This document shows, piece after piece, positions 48,755 through 57,423 of a stretch of DNA of 64,000 nt (positions are counted from its first letter, which is position 1; every line of letters starts with the position of its first letter). Under the pieces are notes generated by a model, which had not been told where the DNA came from, did not search any database, and saw nothing but the letters and a program-made list of their open reading frames with translations. Source of the stretch: Bacillus sp. V2I10 (lineage in GTDB: Bacteria > Bacillota > Bacilli > Bacillales > Bacillaceae); assembly GCF_030817055.1 (NCBI RefSeq), contig NZ_JAUSYV010000001.1, positions 2,008,001 to 2,072,000 of the forward strand, written 5' to 3'. The position numbers and the translations under genes were made by a program.

Positions 48755-50077
48755 TTGTTCTTACATGGAACCAGTAAAGTTAACGAGAGGAATCACCTTG
48801 AAATTGGCGGAGTCGATGCGGCCGAACTGGCATCGAAATATGGAACACCCCTGTACATCTATGATGTTGCGCTTATTCGCGACCGTGCGAGAAGCTTTAA
48901 GAATACATTTGAAAAGCTCGGAGTGAAGGCGCAGGTTGCATATGCAAGCAAAGCCTTCTCATCCGTTGCTATGTTTCAGCTGGTTGAAGAAGAGGGCTTA
49001 TCACTGGATGTTGTTTCAGGAGGAGAGCTTTATACAGCTGTCACAGCAGGTTTCCCAACTGAAAGAATTCACTTTCACGGCAATAATAAGAGCAAAGAAG
49101 AATTAGAAATGGCGATCAAGCTTAAAATCGGCTGTATTGTTGTTGATAATTTTCACGAAATTGAGCTGCTGAAAGAACTTGCTGCACAAGAAAACACAGT
49201 TGTGCCGATTCTTCTCAGGGTTACTCCTGGAGTTGAAGCGCACACTCATGACTATATAACAACAGGTCAAGAGGATTCGAAATTCGGTTTTGATCTGCAA
49301 AACGGACAAGTAGAACGTGCGATGGAAAATGTCCTTTCATCATCTGCATTTAACATGCTCGGCTACCATTGCCATATTGGATCGCAGATTTTCGATGCAA
49401 CCGGTTTTGTCCTTGCTGCAGAAAAAATCTTCACTAAAGTCGGTTTTTGGAGGGAGACCTTCCAATATGAACCGAAAGTAGTGAATTTAGGCGGAGGATT
49501 CGGCATCCGCTACACAGAAGAGGATGAACCGCTGCCTGCTACTTATTATGTTGAAAAAATCGTTAAAAGTATAAAAGGCCACGTGGCTGAAAGCGGCATT
49601 CAGATGCCGGAAATCTGGATTGAACCGGGGCGTTCACTTGTAGGCGATGCAGGAACAACCATTTATTCCATAGGCTCTGAGAAAGAAGTTCCAAATATCC
49701 GCAAGTATGTTTCAGTCGATGGCGGAATGAGCGACAATATCCGCCCTGCTCTTTATCAGGCAAAATATGAAGCGGCCCTTGCAAACCGCATGAATGATAA
49801 AAATGATGAGTCTGTTTCAATTGCAGGAAAATGCTGTGAAAGCGGAGATATGCTGATTTGGGATCTGCCGCTTCCAAAGGCAAATCCTGACGATCTGCTT
49901 GCTGTATTCTGTACAGGAGCATACGGCTACTCCATGTCGAATAATTACAATCGAATTCCGCGTCCTCCGGTTGTTTTTGCGGAAAATGGAGAGGAACAGC
50001 TTGTGATTAAAAGAGAAACGTATCAGGATTTAGTTGCGCTGGATCTGCCGTTAAAATCGAAAGTAACACAGAGCTAA
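48755..50077 (+). CDS. lysA: Diaminopimelate decarboxylase
   Basis: PLP enzyme that decarboxylates meso-diaminopimelate to L-lysine, 440 residues. It begins MFLHGTSKVN, as in B. subtilis LysA, from a TTG start behind GAGGGAATG. The PLP lysine is in QVAYASKAFSS, the phosphate loop in NLGGGFGIRY, and active-site residues in EPGRSLVGDAGTT and KCCESGDMLIWD. Fold type III barrel plus a C-terminal beta domain. Place after spoVAF agrees with B. subtilis. No lysine riboswitch is seen before it. Confidence 0.97.
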   Translation: MFLHGTSKVNERNHLEIGGVDAAELASKYGTPLYIYDVALIRDRARSFKNTFEKLGVKAQVAYASKAFSSVAMFQLVEEEGLSLDVVSGGELYTAVTAGFPTERIHFHGNNKSKEELEMAIKLKIGCIVVDNFHEIELLKELAAQENTVVPILLRVTPGVEAHTHDYITTGQEDSKFGFDLQNGQVERAMENVLSSSAFNMLGYHCHIGSQIFDATGFVLAAEKIFTKVGFWRETFQYEPKVVNLGGGFGIRYTEEDEPLPATYYVEKIVKSIKGHVAESGIQMPEIWIEPGRSLVGDAGTTIYSIGSEKEVPNIRKYVSVDGGMSDNIRPALYQAKYEAALANRMNDKNDESVSIAGKCCESGDMLIWDLPLPKANPDDLLAVFCTGAYGYSMSNNYNRIPRPPVVFAENGEEQLVIKRETYQDLVALDLPLKSKVTQS

Positions 50078-50160
50078 AAAAGACCATTTAAGGCGGATCT
50101 GGCAAAGCTTTTCGCCGTAAACATTTTTGTCTTCATATGCAATACAGATAAATTACTTAG

Positions 50161-50194
50161 AAAGGCTGCTTCTGAATCAGACGCAGCCTTTTTT
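50161..50194 (+). terminator. Terminator after lysA
   Basis: AAAGGCTGC (50161-50169) pairs with GCAGCCTTT (50183-50191); inner TCTGA/TCAGA extends the stem; six T. Confidence 0.87.
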
Positions 50195-50236
50195 CGTCGA
50201 GGAAACTTTTATGGTAATGCATATTTTTACTGCGGC

Positions 50237-50342
50237 CGTTTTTTTTTCCTTTTCTAGCGTAGTTCCCGCTTTTATTAGCGAAAATTCTTCTTTTTATAGC
50301 ATTTTTTTGAATTATTTTCGCCTTTTTGTAGATTTTTTTAGC
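50237..50342. repeat. Array of five 21-bp units, GCTAATAAAA type, minus orientation
   Basis: On the minus strand units begin with GCTA at 50342, GCGA at 50321, GCTA at 50300, GCTA at 50279 and GCTA at 50258, exactly 21 bases apart each time. The head of each unit is GCTAATAAAA-like and the tail variable. Same family as 12628-12711. Between the lysA and ypuA terminators; no coding frame. Confidence 0.8.
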
Positions 50343-50370
50343 GTGTGGAATTTTTTTCACGTCCAGGTGC

Positions 50371-50400
50371 AAAAAAATAGCTGCCGACTTTGTCGACAGC
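50371..50400 (-). terminator. Terminator of ypuA
   Basis: On the minus strand GCTGTCGAC pairs with GTCGGCAGC (one G-U), three-base loop, then TATTTTTTT. Confidence 0.85.
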
Positions 50401-50437
50401 CTGAGACGATTTCTAAGCAGCTCGTCTTTTTTACATA

Positions 50438-51319
50438 TTATGCATTATCTTTATTGCTGAAAATGGAAATGATCGCATCCCAGAGGGCGATGAAGAATTC
50501 CTTCAGCTGATCAAGGAAGTTTTGTCCTTCCTCTGAATCTATAAAGTTTGAAATCTTGTCTTTTGCTTTATCAAGCTGCTGTCCCACTTGATTCCAGTCA
50601 ACGTTCACATCTTTCATTTTGTTAAACAATGCAACGAGACTGTTAATTTCTTCTTCTGATAGAGTGATGCCAAGGTCGCTTGCCGCTTTTTCAATTAATT
50701 CGCGGAATTCCGCATCTGTTTCTGGCACGCCGTTATTTGCAATTTCTTCTTTTATTTTCGCCATTAATGCACTTGCATTTTCTTCGCCGACTTTATCGCC
50801 AAGCTCTGCTGTTTTGACAAGCTCTTCGTTTGCCACCTGTTTTACTTCTTCTGGAATGGCTTCATCAGAAGTAACTTCGTACGCTTTTAATAATCCGGTC
50901 AGAGCCGCAGTTCCTGATACTTCAAAAGGAGCGGTAACCTGAATCGTTGCATCCTTTACTCCAGCTGTCATAAGGGCATTCAAGTACATTTCGTCTGTTA
51001 CCCAATTAATGTTTTTTGTATTTACTTCAAGGCCAGATCCGCTTTTTTCGATCGTAATAGCTGATGATGAAATAGCCTTCGTTCCAATCTGGGCTTTAGG
51101 AATGTAATTGCCTAAATATTTATGTTCCTCTTCATTCGTCACTTCAATAACCTGTGAATTGTCATCAGCACCCATCTCACCAAGCATGGACTGCTTCTGC
51201 TCTTCTGTTAAGTTCTTTCCGAGTGTGATAATTTTATCACCGGCAGCTGCATCAGCAAGCCCGATAGTCGGGAAAGCAAATAATGCAAACGCCATTATAG
51301 AAACCAATAACTTTTTCAA
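50438..51319 (-). CDS. ypuA: YpuA, DUF1002 secreted protein
   Basis: A 293-residue exported protein. The signal peptide (MKKLLVSIMAFALFAFPTIG to about 24) is followed by the DUF1002 pattern ITLGKNLTEEQKQSMLGEMG, AQIGTKAISSSAITIEKSGSG and INWVTDEMYLNALMTAGVKD, with ILVTAPFEVSG-like repeats and an acidic helical C-terminus. AAGGAGG precedes the ATG. Corresponds to ypuA of B. subtilis; its role is not known, possibly at the cell envelope. Confidence 0.9.
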   Translation of the reverse strand: MKKLLVSIMAFALFAFPTIGLADAAAGDKIITLGKNLTEEQKQSMLGEMGADDNSQVIEVTNEEEHKYLGNYIPKAQIGTKAISSSAITIEKSGSGLEVNTKNINWVTDEMYLNALMTAGVKDATIQVTAPFEVSGTAALTGLLKAYEVTSDEAIPEEVKQVANEELVKTAELGDKVGEENASALMAKIKEEIANNGVPETDAEFRELIEKAASDLGITLSEEEINSLVALFNKMKDVNVDWNQVGQQLDKAKDKISNFIDSEEGQNFLDQLKEFFIALWDAIISIFSNKDNA

Positions 51320-51512
51320 AAAAAGACCTCCTTAGTTCATGACAGCAACCTTCATTATAGTATTTTTTTCTGATTGGCGACAGAGTTTTATGGCTGCGGT
51401 ATCTTCTTGCTGCGGCGGCAGACGATCTGCTTGGCTTTCTTGAACGTATTATAGTAGAATGAATAACGTTCAGTCTATTAGACGAAAAAAAGAAGCAGGA
51501 GGTTTCATACAT

Positions 51513-51947
51513 ATGAAAAAAGGTCAAATTACAATGGAAAATGGCGATCAATTAGTGATCGAATTTTATCCTGAGGCAGCGCCAAAAACTGTTGAAAACT
51601 TTGAGAAGCTTGCAAACGAAGGTTTTTACAACGGAGTAAACTTCCACCGTGTTATTCCAGGTTTTGTTGCACAAGGCGGAGATCCAACGGGCACAGGCGC
51701 AGGCGGACCTGGCTACTCTATTAAATGTGAAACAGCAGGAAACCCTCATAAACACGTAGCAGGAGCATTATCAATGGCTCATGCAGGAAAAGACACAGGC
51801 GGCAGCCAGTTCTTCATCGTTCACGAGCCTCAACCGCATTTAAATGGCGTTCACACTGTTTTCGGTCAAGTGATTGAAGGCATGGACAATATTTATAAAA
51901 TCAAGCAAGGCGATGTCATGAAAGAAGTTAAAGTCTGGGAAGAATAA
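51513..51947 (+). CDS. ppiB: Peptidyl-prolyl cis-trans isomerase B
   Basis: Cytosolic cyclophilin-type isomerase, 144 residues. The catalytic region is NFHRVIPGFVAQGGDPTGTG, then GALSMAHAGKDTGGSQFFI and HLNGVHTVFGQVIEGMD. AGGAGG ten bases upstream fixes ATG 51513; upstream in-frame codons have no site. Monocistronic with its own terminator. Confidence 0.97.
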   Translation: MKKGQITMENGDQLVIEFYPEAAPKTVENFEKLANEGFYNGVNFHRVIPGFVAQGGDPTGTGAGGPGYSIKCETAGNPHKHVAGALSMAHAGKDTGGSQFFIVHEPQPHLNGVHTVFGQVIEGMDNIYKIKQGDVMKEVKVWEE

Positions 51948-51957
51948 GCATGGTTTT

Positions 51958-51985
51958 AAAGCTGTCCTTTAGGGGGCAGCTTTTT
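51958..51985 (+). terminator. Terminator after ppiB
   Basis: AAAGCTGTCC (51958-51967) pairs with GGGGCAGCTTT with one wobble, T run follows. Confidence 0.8.
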
Positions 51986-52063
51986 GATTGTTTTGAAAAT
52001 CAGATTTTAGGTATTCGTTGAATATTTTTGTCTGATATAAGATTAGATAAAGGAGGTGATTAA

Positions 52064-52974
52064 TTGAAGAGGAAGAGTCGTTCCCAACCGCTGGAACTAA
52101 TGATTTACAGATGTTTAAATTCCCGAATGGATCTGGCTGCAAAAGAAAAAAATCACTATATGTACCTTGTGAAAGACTGTGAAGGTGAGAAGTGGTTTGA
52201 TGACTGGCTTTTGGCGAATGCCGGGGAAGGAATCATTTTGAACGATCTTTTGTTTGAAAAAAACAATACATTTTATCAAATTGATTCCTTGTTTCTTACA
52301 ACTCACACAATCTACCTGTTTGAAGTGAAAAACTATGAAGGTGACTTTTATCTTGAAAATGATAAATGGTATTCATCTTCAAAGCTCGAAATCAAAAATC
52401 CTCTGCTGCAGCTGAAAAGAAACGAATCTCTGTTCAGGAGATTGCTGCAGGAAAACAACTTCTCTTTTTCCATCGAAGCCTATCTTGTATTTGTTAACCC
52501 TGAATTTCACCTCTATCAAGCTCCGTCTGGACATCCAATCGTTTTTCCCTCCCAATTAAATCGTTTTGCAGAGAAATTAAATCGAAAAACAGGTTCATTA
52601 AAAGGGGTTCACTCGAAGCTGCGGAGAAGCTTTTGGCACTTCATGCGGTAGAGTCTCCTTACTCGCGCTTGCCAAAATATCGGTATGATGAGGTTGGGAA
52701 GGGAGTTGTTTGCAGGAGGTGTCAATCACTGTATCATTCGTTTAATAAATCTGTTTTTATTTGTGCAAACTGTAAATATACCGAAGAATATCTGCCTGCA
52801 ATCTTACGCAGCATTCAAGAATTTAAACTCCTTTTTCCAGAGAGGAAAACGGCTGATCAAATCCAAGAATGGTGCAAACTCATTAAAACGAAAAGAACGA
52901 TACGGAAGATACTGTATGATCATTTTGAAAAAGTAGGGCATGGGAAATTTTCTTATTTTAAAGATATTAGATAA
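52064..52974 (+). pseudogene. NERD domain protein, frameshifted
   Basis: A nuclease-related-domain protein split into two frames. The first part (TTG at 52064 after AGGAGGTGA) has the NERD domain with NDLLFEKNNTFYQIDSLFLT and IYLFEVKNYEGDFYL, whose Glu-x-Lys is the nuclease-like motif. After VHSKL near 52620 the frame is lost and stops at 52651. The next frame continues AEKLLALHAVESPYSRLPKY and a zinc ribbon CRRC...CANC to 52974. One missing base between 52620 and 52621 would join both into about 303 residues. A real pseudogene or a sequencing deletion. Confidence 0.85.
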
Positions 52975-52991
52975 TGCATTATGAGCTGTGT

Positions 52992-53355
52992 TGGGTACTT
53001 GGAATAGCGTTTTTCCTGAATCGAGTGCCCTAATTTTCAGTTTTGGGTACCTGGGATAGCGATTTTCCTGAATCGAGTGCCGCAATTTTCAGTTTTGGGT
53101 ACCTGGGATAGCGTTTTTCCTGAATCGAGTGCCGCAATTTTCAGTTTTGGGTACCTGGAATAGCGATTTTCCTGAATCGAGTGCCGCAATTTTCAGTTTT
53201 GGGTGCCTGGAATAGCGTCTTTGCCAAATCGAGTCCTCCAATTTTCAGTTTTGGGTACCTGGAATAGCGTATTTGCCTAATCGAGTACCCCAATTTTCAG
53301 TTTTATGTACCTGGAATAGCGCAATTGCCAAATCAAGTGCCTCAATTTGCTACTT
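52992..53355. repeat. Tandem repeat of seven 52-bp units
   Basis: Unit starts with TGGGTACCTGGGATAGCG and ends with CAATTTTCAGTTT. Seven units in direct order, the first four nearly identical, the last three diverged. Each contains a short dyad CGATT/AATCG around TTCCTG, and the near-palindrome GGTACC at the start. 52 is not a multiple of three and each frame has stops, so it is non-coding. Located between the NERD pseudogene and the riboflavin promoter. Confidence 0.92.
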
Positions 53356-53451
53356 GGGATATCTGATAACTCCAAGATACCTTTCTCCCGATCAAATCAA
53401 ATCACGGCACCAGCACGTCTTTTCCTACCTGATAACTCAGAGATTAAATGA

Positions 53452-53480
53452 TTGCATTCTTCGTCTAATCCCGATAAGAT
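53452..53480 (+). promoter_or_regulatory. Promoter of the riboflavin operon
   Basis: TTGCAT (53452-53457), 17-base spacer, TAAGAT (53475-53480). Transcription would begin near 53487, 28 bases before the FMN aptamer. Confidence 0.65.
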
Positions 53481-53514
53481 ATATAGAAAGGAAAACTTCA
53501 TAATTCATTGAAAT

Positions 53515-53651
53515 CCTTCGGGGCAGGGTGAAATTCCCAACCGGCGGTGATAAAGCAGAAGCTTTTAAGTCCGTGACCCGACTTGCATGAACTGCAAGCG
53601 GTGGATCTAGTGAAAATCTAGAGCCGACAGTATAGTCTGGATGGGAGAAGG
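53515..53651 (+). promoter_or_regulatory. FMN riboswitch (RFN element)
   Basis: P1 pairs CCTTC (53515-53519) with GAAGG (53647-53651). Conserved segments are TTCGGGGCAGGGTGAAATTC, CCGGCGGTGA, AGTCCGTGACCCG, GCGGTGGATCTAGTGAAAAT and GAGCCGACAGTATAGTCTGG. A terminator follows at 53743, so FMN binding should cause premature termination before ribD. Confidence 0.97.
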
Positions 53652-53742
53652 AACACAATGTGAACGTATGGGTATTATTTTTCTGGAAAAACAGAAGAAT
53701 AGTACTCTTGTTTGGCATGCATATGTGACTGAAATCCCTTAC

Positions 53743-53780
53743 AAAGCCCCAGGTATTTATTACCTCGGGCTTTTTATTTT
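53743..53780 (+). terminator. Regulated terminator of the FMN riboswitch
   Basis: AAAGCCCCAGGTA (53743-53755) pairs with TACCTCGGGCTTT (53761-53773) with one C-C mismatch, then TTATTTTT. Confidence 0.88.
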
Positions 53781-53802
53781 TACTTTAAAGGGAGGCGGCG
53801 CA

Positions 53803-54891
53803 TTGGAAGATCAGGATTATATGAAAGTGGCACTTCAGCTCGCAGAACAGGGTTCAGGACAAACAAGTCCGAATCCGCTTGTAGGTGCGGTGGTTGTGAA
53901 GAATGGTCAAATTCTTGGAATGGGCGCACATTTAAAAGCGGGAGAACCTCATGCAGAAGTTCATGCCATTAGGATGGCAGGAGCTGAAGCTGAGGATTCA
54001 ACAGTCTATGTTACGCTCGAGCCTTGCAGTCACCATGGAAAAACACCTCCATGCGCTGATCTTCTTATTTCTTCAAAGGTGAGAAGAGTGGTTATTGCAG
54101 CGGTAGACCCGAATCCGCTTGTTGCAGGAAGAGGGATTAAGAAACTTCAAGCTGCTGGAATCGAAGTGGTTTCAGGTGTTTTAAAGAGCGAAGCAGAAGC
54201 GCTGAATAAGGTGTTTTTTCATTTTATTCAAACAAGACGTCCTTTTGTAACATTAAAATGGGCGAGCAGTCTAGATGGGAAAACGGCGACTGTCACAGGT
54301 GAAAGCAAATGGATCACAGGTGAAGAGGCAAGACTTGATGTTCACAAATACCGGGAACTTCATGATGCAATTTTAGCCGGCGTAGAAACGGTAATAAAAG
54401 ATGATCCATTTCTGACTTGCCGACTTGAAAACCCGAAAAAGCAGCCTGTCAGAATTGTTTTGGATACGCATCTGAGAACACCTGAAACTGCAGCTGTGGT
54501 CAATGATGGTCTATCGGAAACCTGGATCATCACAGGCAGCGGGGTTTCTCCTGGAAAAATAGCATCTTTTCAGAAGAAAAAAGCCGTTATCATTCAAATG
54601 AATACGCCGGCTATTGAAATAGGCAATCTGCTTCTCCTGCTGGGAGAAAAAAACATTACATCGCTGTTCGTTGAAGGCGGTGCTGCCGTTCATGGAAGTT
54701 TTATAAAAAGCGGGTTATTCAATGAAGTGGTGAGCTATGCTGCCCCCATGCTCATCGGCGGAAAAGAGGCCCCTCCTGCAGTTGGCGGCGCAGGATTCAG
54801 CGGTATAAATGAGGCGATTCGTTTAAAAATAAAACAAACTGAGATCCTCGGTGATGATCTCAAAATAGTCTGTGTTAAAAAAGAGGGGTGA
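53803..54891 (+). CDS. ribD: Riboflavin biosynthesis protein RibD (deaminase/reductase)
   Basis: Bifunctional enzyme of about 362 residues: N-terminal diaminohydroxyphosphoribosylaminopyrimidine deaminase and C-terminal 5-amino-6-(5-phosphoribosylamino)uracil reductase. The deaminase zinc site is HAEVHAIRMAG and PCSHHGKTPPC; the reductase half starts FVTLKWASSLDGKTAT and has LFVEGGAAVHGSF. TTG 53803 after GGGAGGCGG is taken as start (ATG 53821 is an alternative); frames running upstream cross the riboswitch and are spurious. First gene of the FMN-controlled operon. Confidence 0.96.
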   Translation: MEDQDYMKVALQLAEQGSGQTSPNPLVGAVVVKNGQILGMGAHLKAGEPHAEVHAIRMAGAEAEDSTVYVTLEPCSHHGKTPPCADLLISSKVRRVVIAAVDPNPLVAGRGIKKLQAAGIEVVSGVLKSEAEALNKVFFHFIQTRRPFVTLKWASSLDGKTATVTGESKWITGEEARLDVHKYRELHDAILAGVETVIKDDPFLTCRLENPKKQPVRIVLDTHLRTPETAAVVNDGLSETWIITGSGVSPGKIASFQKKKAVIIQMNTPAIEIGNLLLLLGEKNITSLFVEGGAAVHGSFIKSGLFNEVVSYAAPMLIGGKEAPPAVGGAGFSGINEAIRLKIKQTEILGDDLKIVCVKKEG

Positions 54892-54897
54892 TATGGA

Positions 54898-55542
54898 ATG
54901 TTTACCGGAATCATTGAGGAAATCGGCACAATCGCGAATATGCAAGGAACAGATGCAGCAATTGAGATGACAATTCATGCTGAGAAAATTACGGAAGATG
55001 TGAATCTTGGAGACAGTATTTCCGTAAATGGCGTTTGCTTAACAGTTACAGCTTTCACTTCTAAATCGTTTACTGTGGATGTAATGCCTGAAACTGTAAA
55101 AGCCACTTCCCTGAATTCTCTTAAGCCTGGTTCATCCGTCAACCTGGAGAGGGCGATGTCCGCCAATGGACGCTTCGGAGGCCATTTTGTAACAGGTCAT
55201 GTCGACGGCACTGGAACCATCATCCGCAAAAAGCCTTCAGCCAATGCGGTCTACTGTGAGATCAAGGTCAGTAAAGAAATGACTTCATCCCTGGTAATGA
55301 AGGGCTCTATAGCGATTGACGGCATCAGCTTAACCATATTTGGTTTAGAGGATGAAAAAGTAACAGTCTCGATTATTCCCCACACATTGTCTGAAACAGT
55401 TCTCGGAGGCAAAAAGACAGGGGATACCGTAAATATCGAATGCGATATGCTCGGGAAATATGTCCAAAAGTTTGTGATGCAGTCAAATCCGGCATCTTCA
55501 TCTTTAACAACGGACTTTCTAAAAGAAAATGGTTTTTATTAG
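54898..55542 (+). CDS. ribE: Riboflavin synthase alpha chain
   Basis: Dismutates two 6,7-dimethyl-8-ribityllumazine molecules to riboflavin. The 214-residue chain has two lumazine-binding repeats: MFTGIIEEIGTI, SVNGVCLTV and then GHFVTGHVDGTGTI, SIAIDGISLTI. AAGAGGGG precedes the ATG. It is six bases after ribD. Confidence 0.97.
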   Translation: MFTGIIEEIGTIANMQGTDAAIEMTIHAEKITEDVNLGDSISVNGVCLTVTAFTSKSFTVDVMPETVKATSLNSLKPGSSVNLERAMSANGRFGGHFVTGHVDGTGTIIRKKPSANAVYCEIKVSKEMTSSLVMKGSIAIDGISLTIFGLEDEKVTVSIIPHTLSETVLGGKKTGDTVNIECDMLGKYVQKFVMQSNPASSSLTTDFLKENGFY

Positions 55543-55556
55543 AATGGGGGATCACC

Positions 55557-56753
55557 ATGACATTTCATTCCATTAAAGAAGCGTTAGACGATTTAAAACT
55601 TGGAAAAACAGTCATTGTAGTAGATGATGAAGACCGAGAAAATGAAGGTGATTTTATTGCGCTGGCTGATTATGCTACGCCAGAGGTTATTAACTTCATG
55701 ATTAAGCATGGCAGAGGACTGGTTTGTGTTCCGCTGACAGAGGAATATGCTGAGAAATTTAATTTTCACCCTATGGTAAATGACAATACAGATCCGCATG
55801 GCACTGCTTTTACGATCAGCATTGATTACAAAACAACCAAAACAGGAATCAGTGCTTCTGAAAGATCAGAAACCATTAAAGCCATTTTAAAAGAAGATGC
55901 AGAGCCGCTTGATTTTAAAAGACCTGGTCATATTTTCCCCCTTATTGCAAAAGAGGGCGGAGTTTTAAGAAGAGCAGGGCATACAGAGGCAGCGGTCGAT
56001 CTGGCTAAACTCTGCGGAGCAAGCCCAGTCGGAGTCATTTGTGAAATTATTAAAGAAGATGGCGAGATGGCGCGGGTTCCTGATCTAATTGACATTGCAA
56101 AAGAGCTTGATTTGAAAATGATTACAATCAAGGACTTGATCCATTACCGCAATATGTCAGATGCTCTTGTGAAAAGAGAAGCTGACATCAAACTCCCTAC
56201 TGAATTCGGCATGTTCAGAGCAGTCGGATATTCAAATATATTGGACGGGAAAGAACATATTGCCCTTGTGAAAGGGGAAGTTTCAGAGGATCAGCCGACG
56301 CTTGTCCGTGTTCACTCTGAATGTCTGACTGGAGATGTATTTGGATCGAACCGGTGCGACTGCGGTCCGCAGCTGCATGCAGCGCTGTCTCAGATCGAGG
56401 AAGCTGGCAGCGGCATCCTCTTATACATGAGACAAGAAGGCAGGGGAATCGGCCTGCTTAATAAAATGAAGGCCTATGCATTGCAAGAAGAAGGATATGA
56501 TACAGTAGAAGCCAATTACAAGCTTGGATTTGCAGACGATTTAAGGGAGTATGGAATTGGTGCTCAAATCTTAAGAGATCTTGGCGTTTCAAAAATGAAA
56601 CTGCTGACAAACAATCCGAGAAAAATAGCAGGACTAGAAGGATACGGGCTCACTGTAGTAGACCGCGTACCTATTCAAATGCCTCCCAAAAAAGAAAATG
56701 AAGGCTATATGAAAACGAAACAGGGAAAACTTGGACACTTACTAAACTTATAA
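55557..56753 (+). CDS. ribBA: Bifunctional 3,4-dihydroxy-2-butanone 4-phosphate synthase / GTP cyclohydrolase II
   Basis: Supplies both riboflavin precursors. The 398-residue protein (same size as B. subtilis) has the DHBP synthase domain to about 200 (VVDDEDRENEGDF, HGRGLVCVPL, RAGHTEAAVDLA) and the GTP cyclohydrolase II domain with zinc Cys residues in CLTGDVFGSNRCDCG and the catalytic region MRQEGRGIGLLNKMKAY. ATG 55557 with GGGGG upstream is the start; in-frame codons before it lie inside ribE. Confidence 0.97.
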   Translation: MTFHSIKEALDDLKLGKTVIVVDDEDRENEGDFIALADYATPEVINFMIKHGRGLVCVPLTEEYAEKFNFHPMVNDNTDPHGTAFTISIDYKTTKTGISASERSETIKAILKEDAEPLDFKRPGHIFPLIAKEGGVLRRAGHTEAAVDLAKLCGASPVGVICEIIKEDGEMARVPDLIDIAKELDLKMITIKDLIHYRNMSDALVKREADIKLPTEFGMFRAVGYSNILDGKEHIALVKGEVSEDQPTLVRVHSECLTGDVFGSNRCDCGPQLHAALSQIEEAGSGILLYMRQEGRGIGLLNKMKAYALQEEGYDTVEANYKLGFADDLREYGIGAQILRDLGVSKMKLLTNNPRKIAGLEGYGLTVVDRVPIQMPPKKENEGYMKTKQGKLGHLLNL

Positions 56754-56768
56754 TCGGAGGAACTAAAC

Positions 56769-57233
56769 ATGAAAACATATGAAGGAAATTTAGTCGGATC
56801 AGGATTGAAAGTAGCGATCATCGTAGGAAGATTCAATGAGTTTATTACAAGCAAGCTATTAAGCGGAGCAGTTGACGCTCTAAAACGCCACGGAGTAGAA
56901 GATGAGAATGTAGAGCTTGCATGGGTGCCTGGAGCATTTGAGATTCCGCTGGTTGCCAAAAAAATGGCTTCTTCAAATAAATATGATGCAGTTATAACCC
57001 TTGGAACTGTCATTAGAGGTTCTACAACCCACTATGATTATGTCTGCAATGAAGCAGCAAAGGGAGTTTCTCAAGCTTCAATGAGCACAGGAGTACCGGT
57101 TATCTTCGGAGTTTTGACAACCGAATCAATTGAACAGGCCATTGAAAGAGCGGGAACTAAAGCTGGGAATAAAGGCTATGAAGCAGCGGTTGCAGCGATT
57201 GAAATGGCGAATTTAATGCGTACAATGAATTAA
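56769..57233 (+). CDS. ribH: 6,7-dimethyl-8-ribityllumazine synthase
   Basis: Condenses dihydroxybutanone phosphate with the ribitylaminouracil to lumazine; assembles into a 60-mer capsid around riboflavin synthase in Bacillus. The 154-residue subunit has IIVGRFNEFITSKLLSGA, WVPGAFEIPL, LGTVIRGSTTHYDYV with the catalytic His and VPVIFGVLTTESIEQA. CGGAGGAAC precedes the start. Confidence 0.97.
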   Translation: MKTYEGNLVGSGLKVAIIVGRFNEFITSKLLSGAVDALKRHGVEDENVELAWVPGAFEIPLVAKKMASSNKYDAVITLGTVIRGSTTHYDYVCNEAAKGVSQASMSTGVPVIFGVLTTESIEQAIERAGTKAGNKGYEAAVAAIEMANLMRTMN

Positions 57234-57297
57234 TTTTAGGTAAAAGTGTTTAAAATGCGGGAAAAACTGTTTATAATGTTCTGAGGAGTGATTCTTC

Positions 57298-57411
57298 ATG
57301 AATCATGATCAAAAGGATAAGGGAAGAAATCAGGAAAGAATTTTATTTTACATCATGATAGGCGCAAGTTTATTGTTTTTGCTTTCTCTAATCGGAAGGT
57401 TATTTCGTTAA
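57298..57411 (+). CDS. Small single-pass membrane protein, 37 residues
   Basis: ATG 57298 to TAA 57409-57411: MNHDQKDKGRNQERILF then one helix YIMIGASLLFLLSLIGRLFR. CTGAGGAG sits eight to nine bases before the start, and the gene lies between ribH and ribT, so translation is likely. Charge distribution favours a cytoplasmic N-terminus. No family recognised. It is too short for most gene callers. Confidence 0.65.
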   Translation: MNHDQKDKGRNQERILFYIMIGASLLFLLSLIGRLFR

Positions 57412-57423
57412 TGAGGGGTTCAT

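Noticed and set aside
50127..50510. Plus-strand ORF of 127 codons
   Set aside because: Made of terminators, the A/T-rich 21-bp array and antisense ypuA; Phe/Ser-rich low-complexity product.
52992..53355. CRISPR array or repeat protein
   Set aside because: Units are contiguous with no unique spacers; 52 bp is not a multiple of three and all frames contain stops.
53437..53718. Minus-strand ORF of 93 codons and the 5' extension of ribD from 53641
   Set aside because: Both cross the FMN riboswitch and its terminator, which must stay non-coding.
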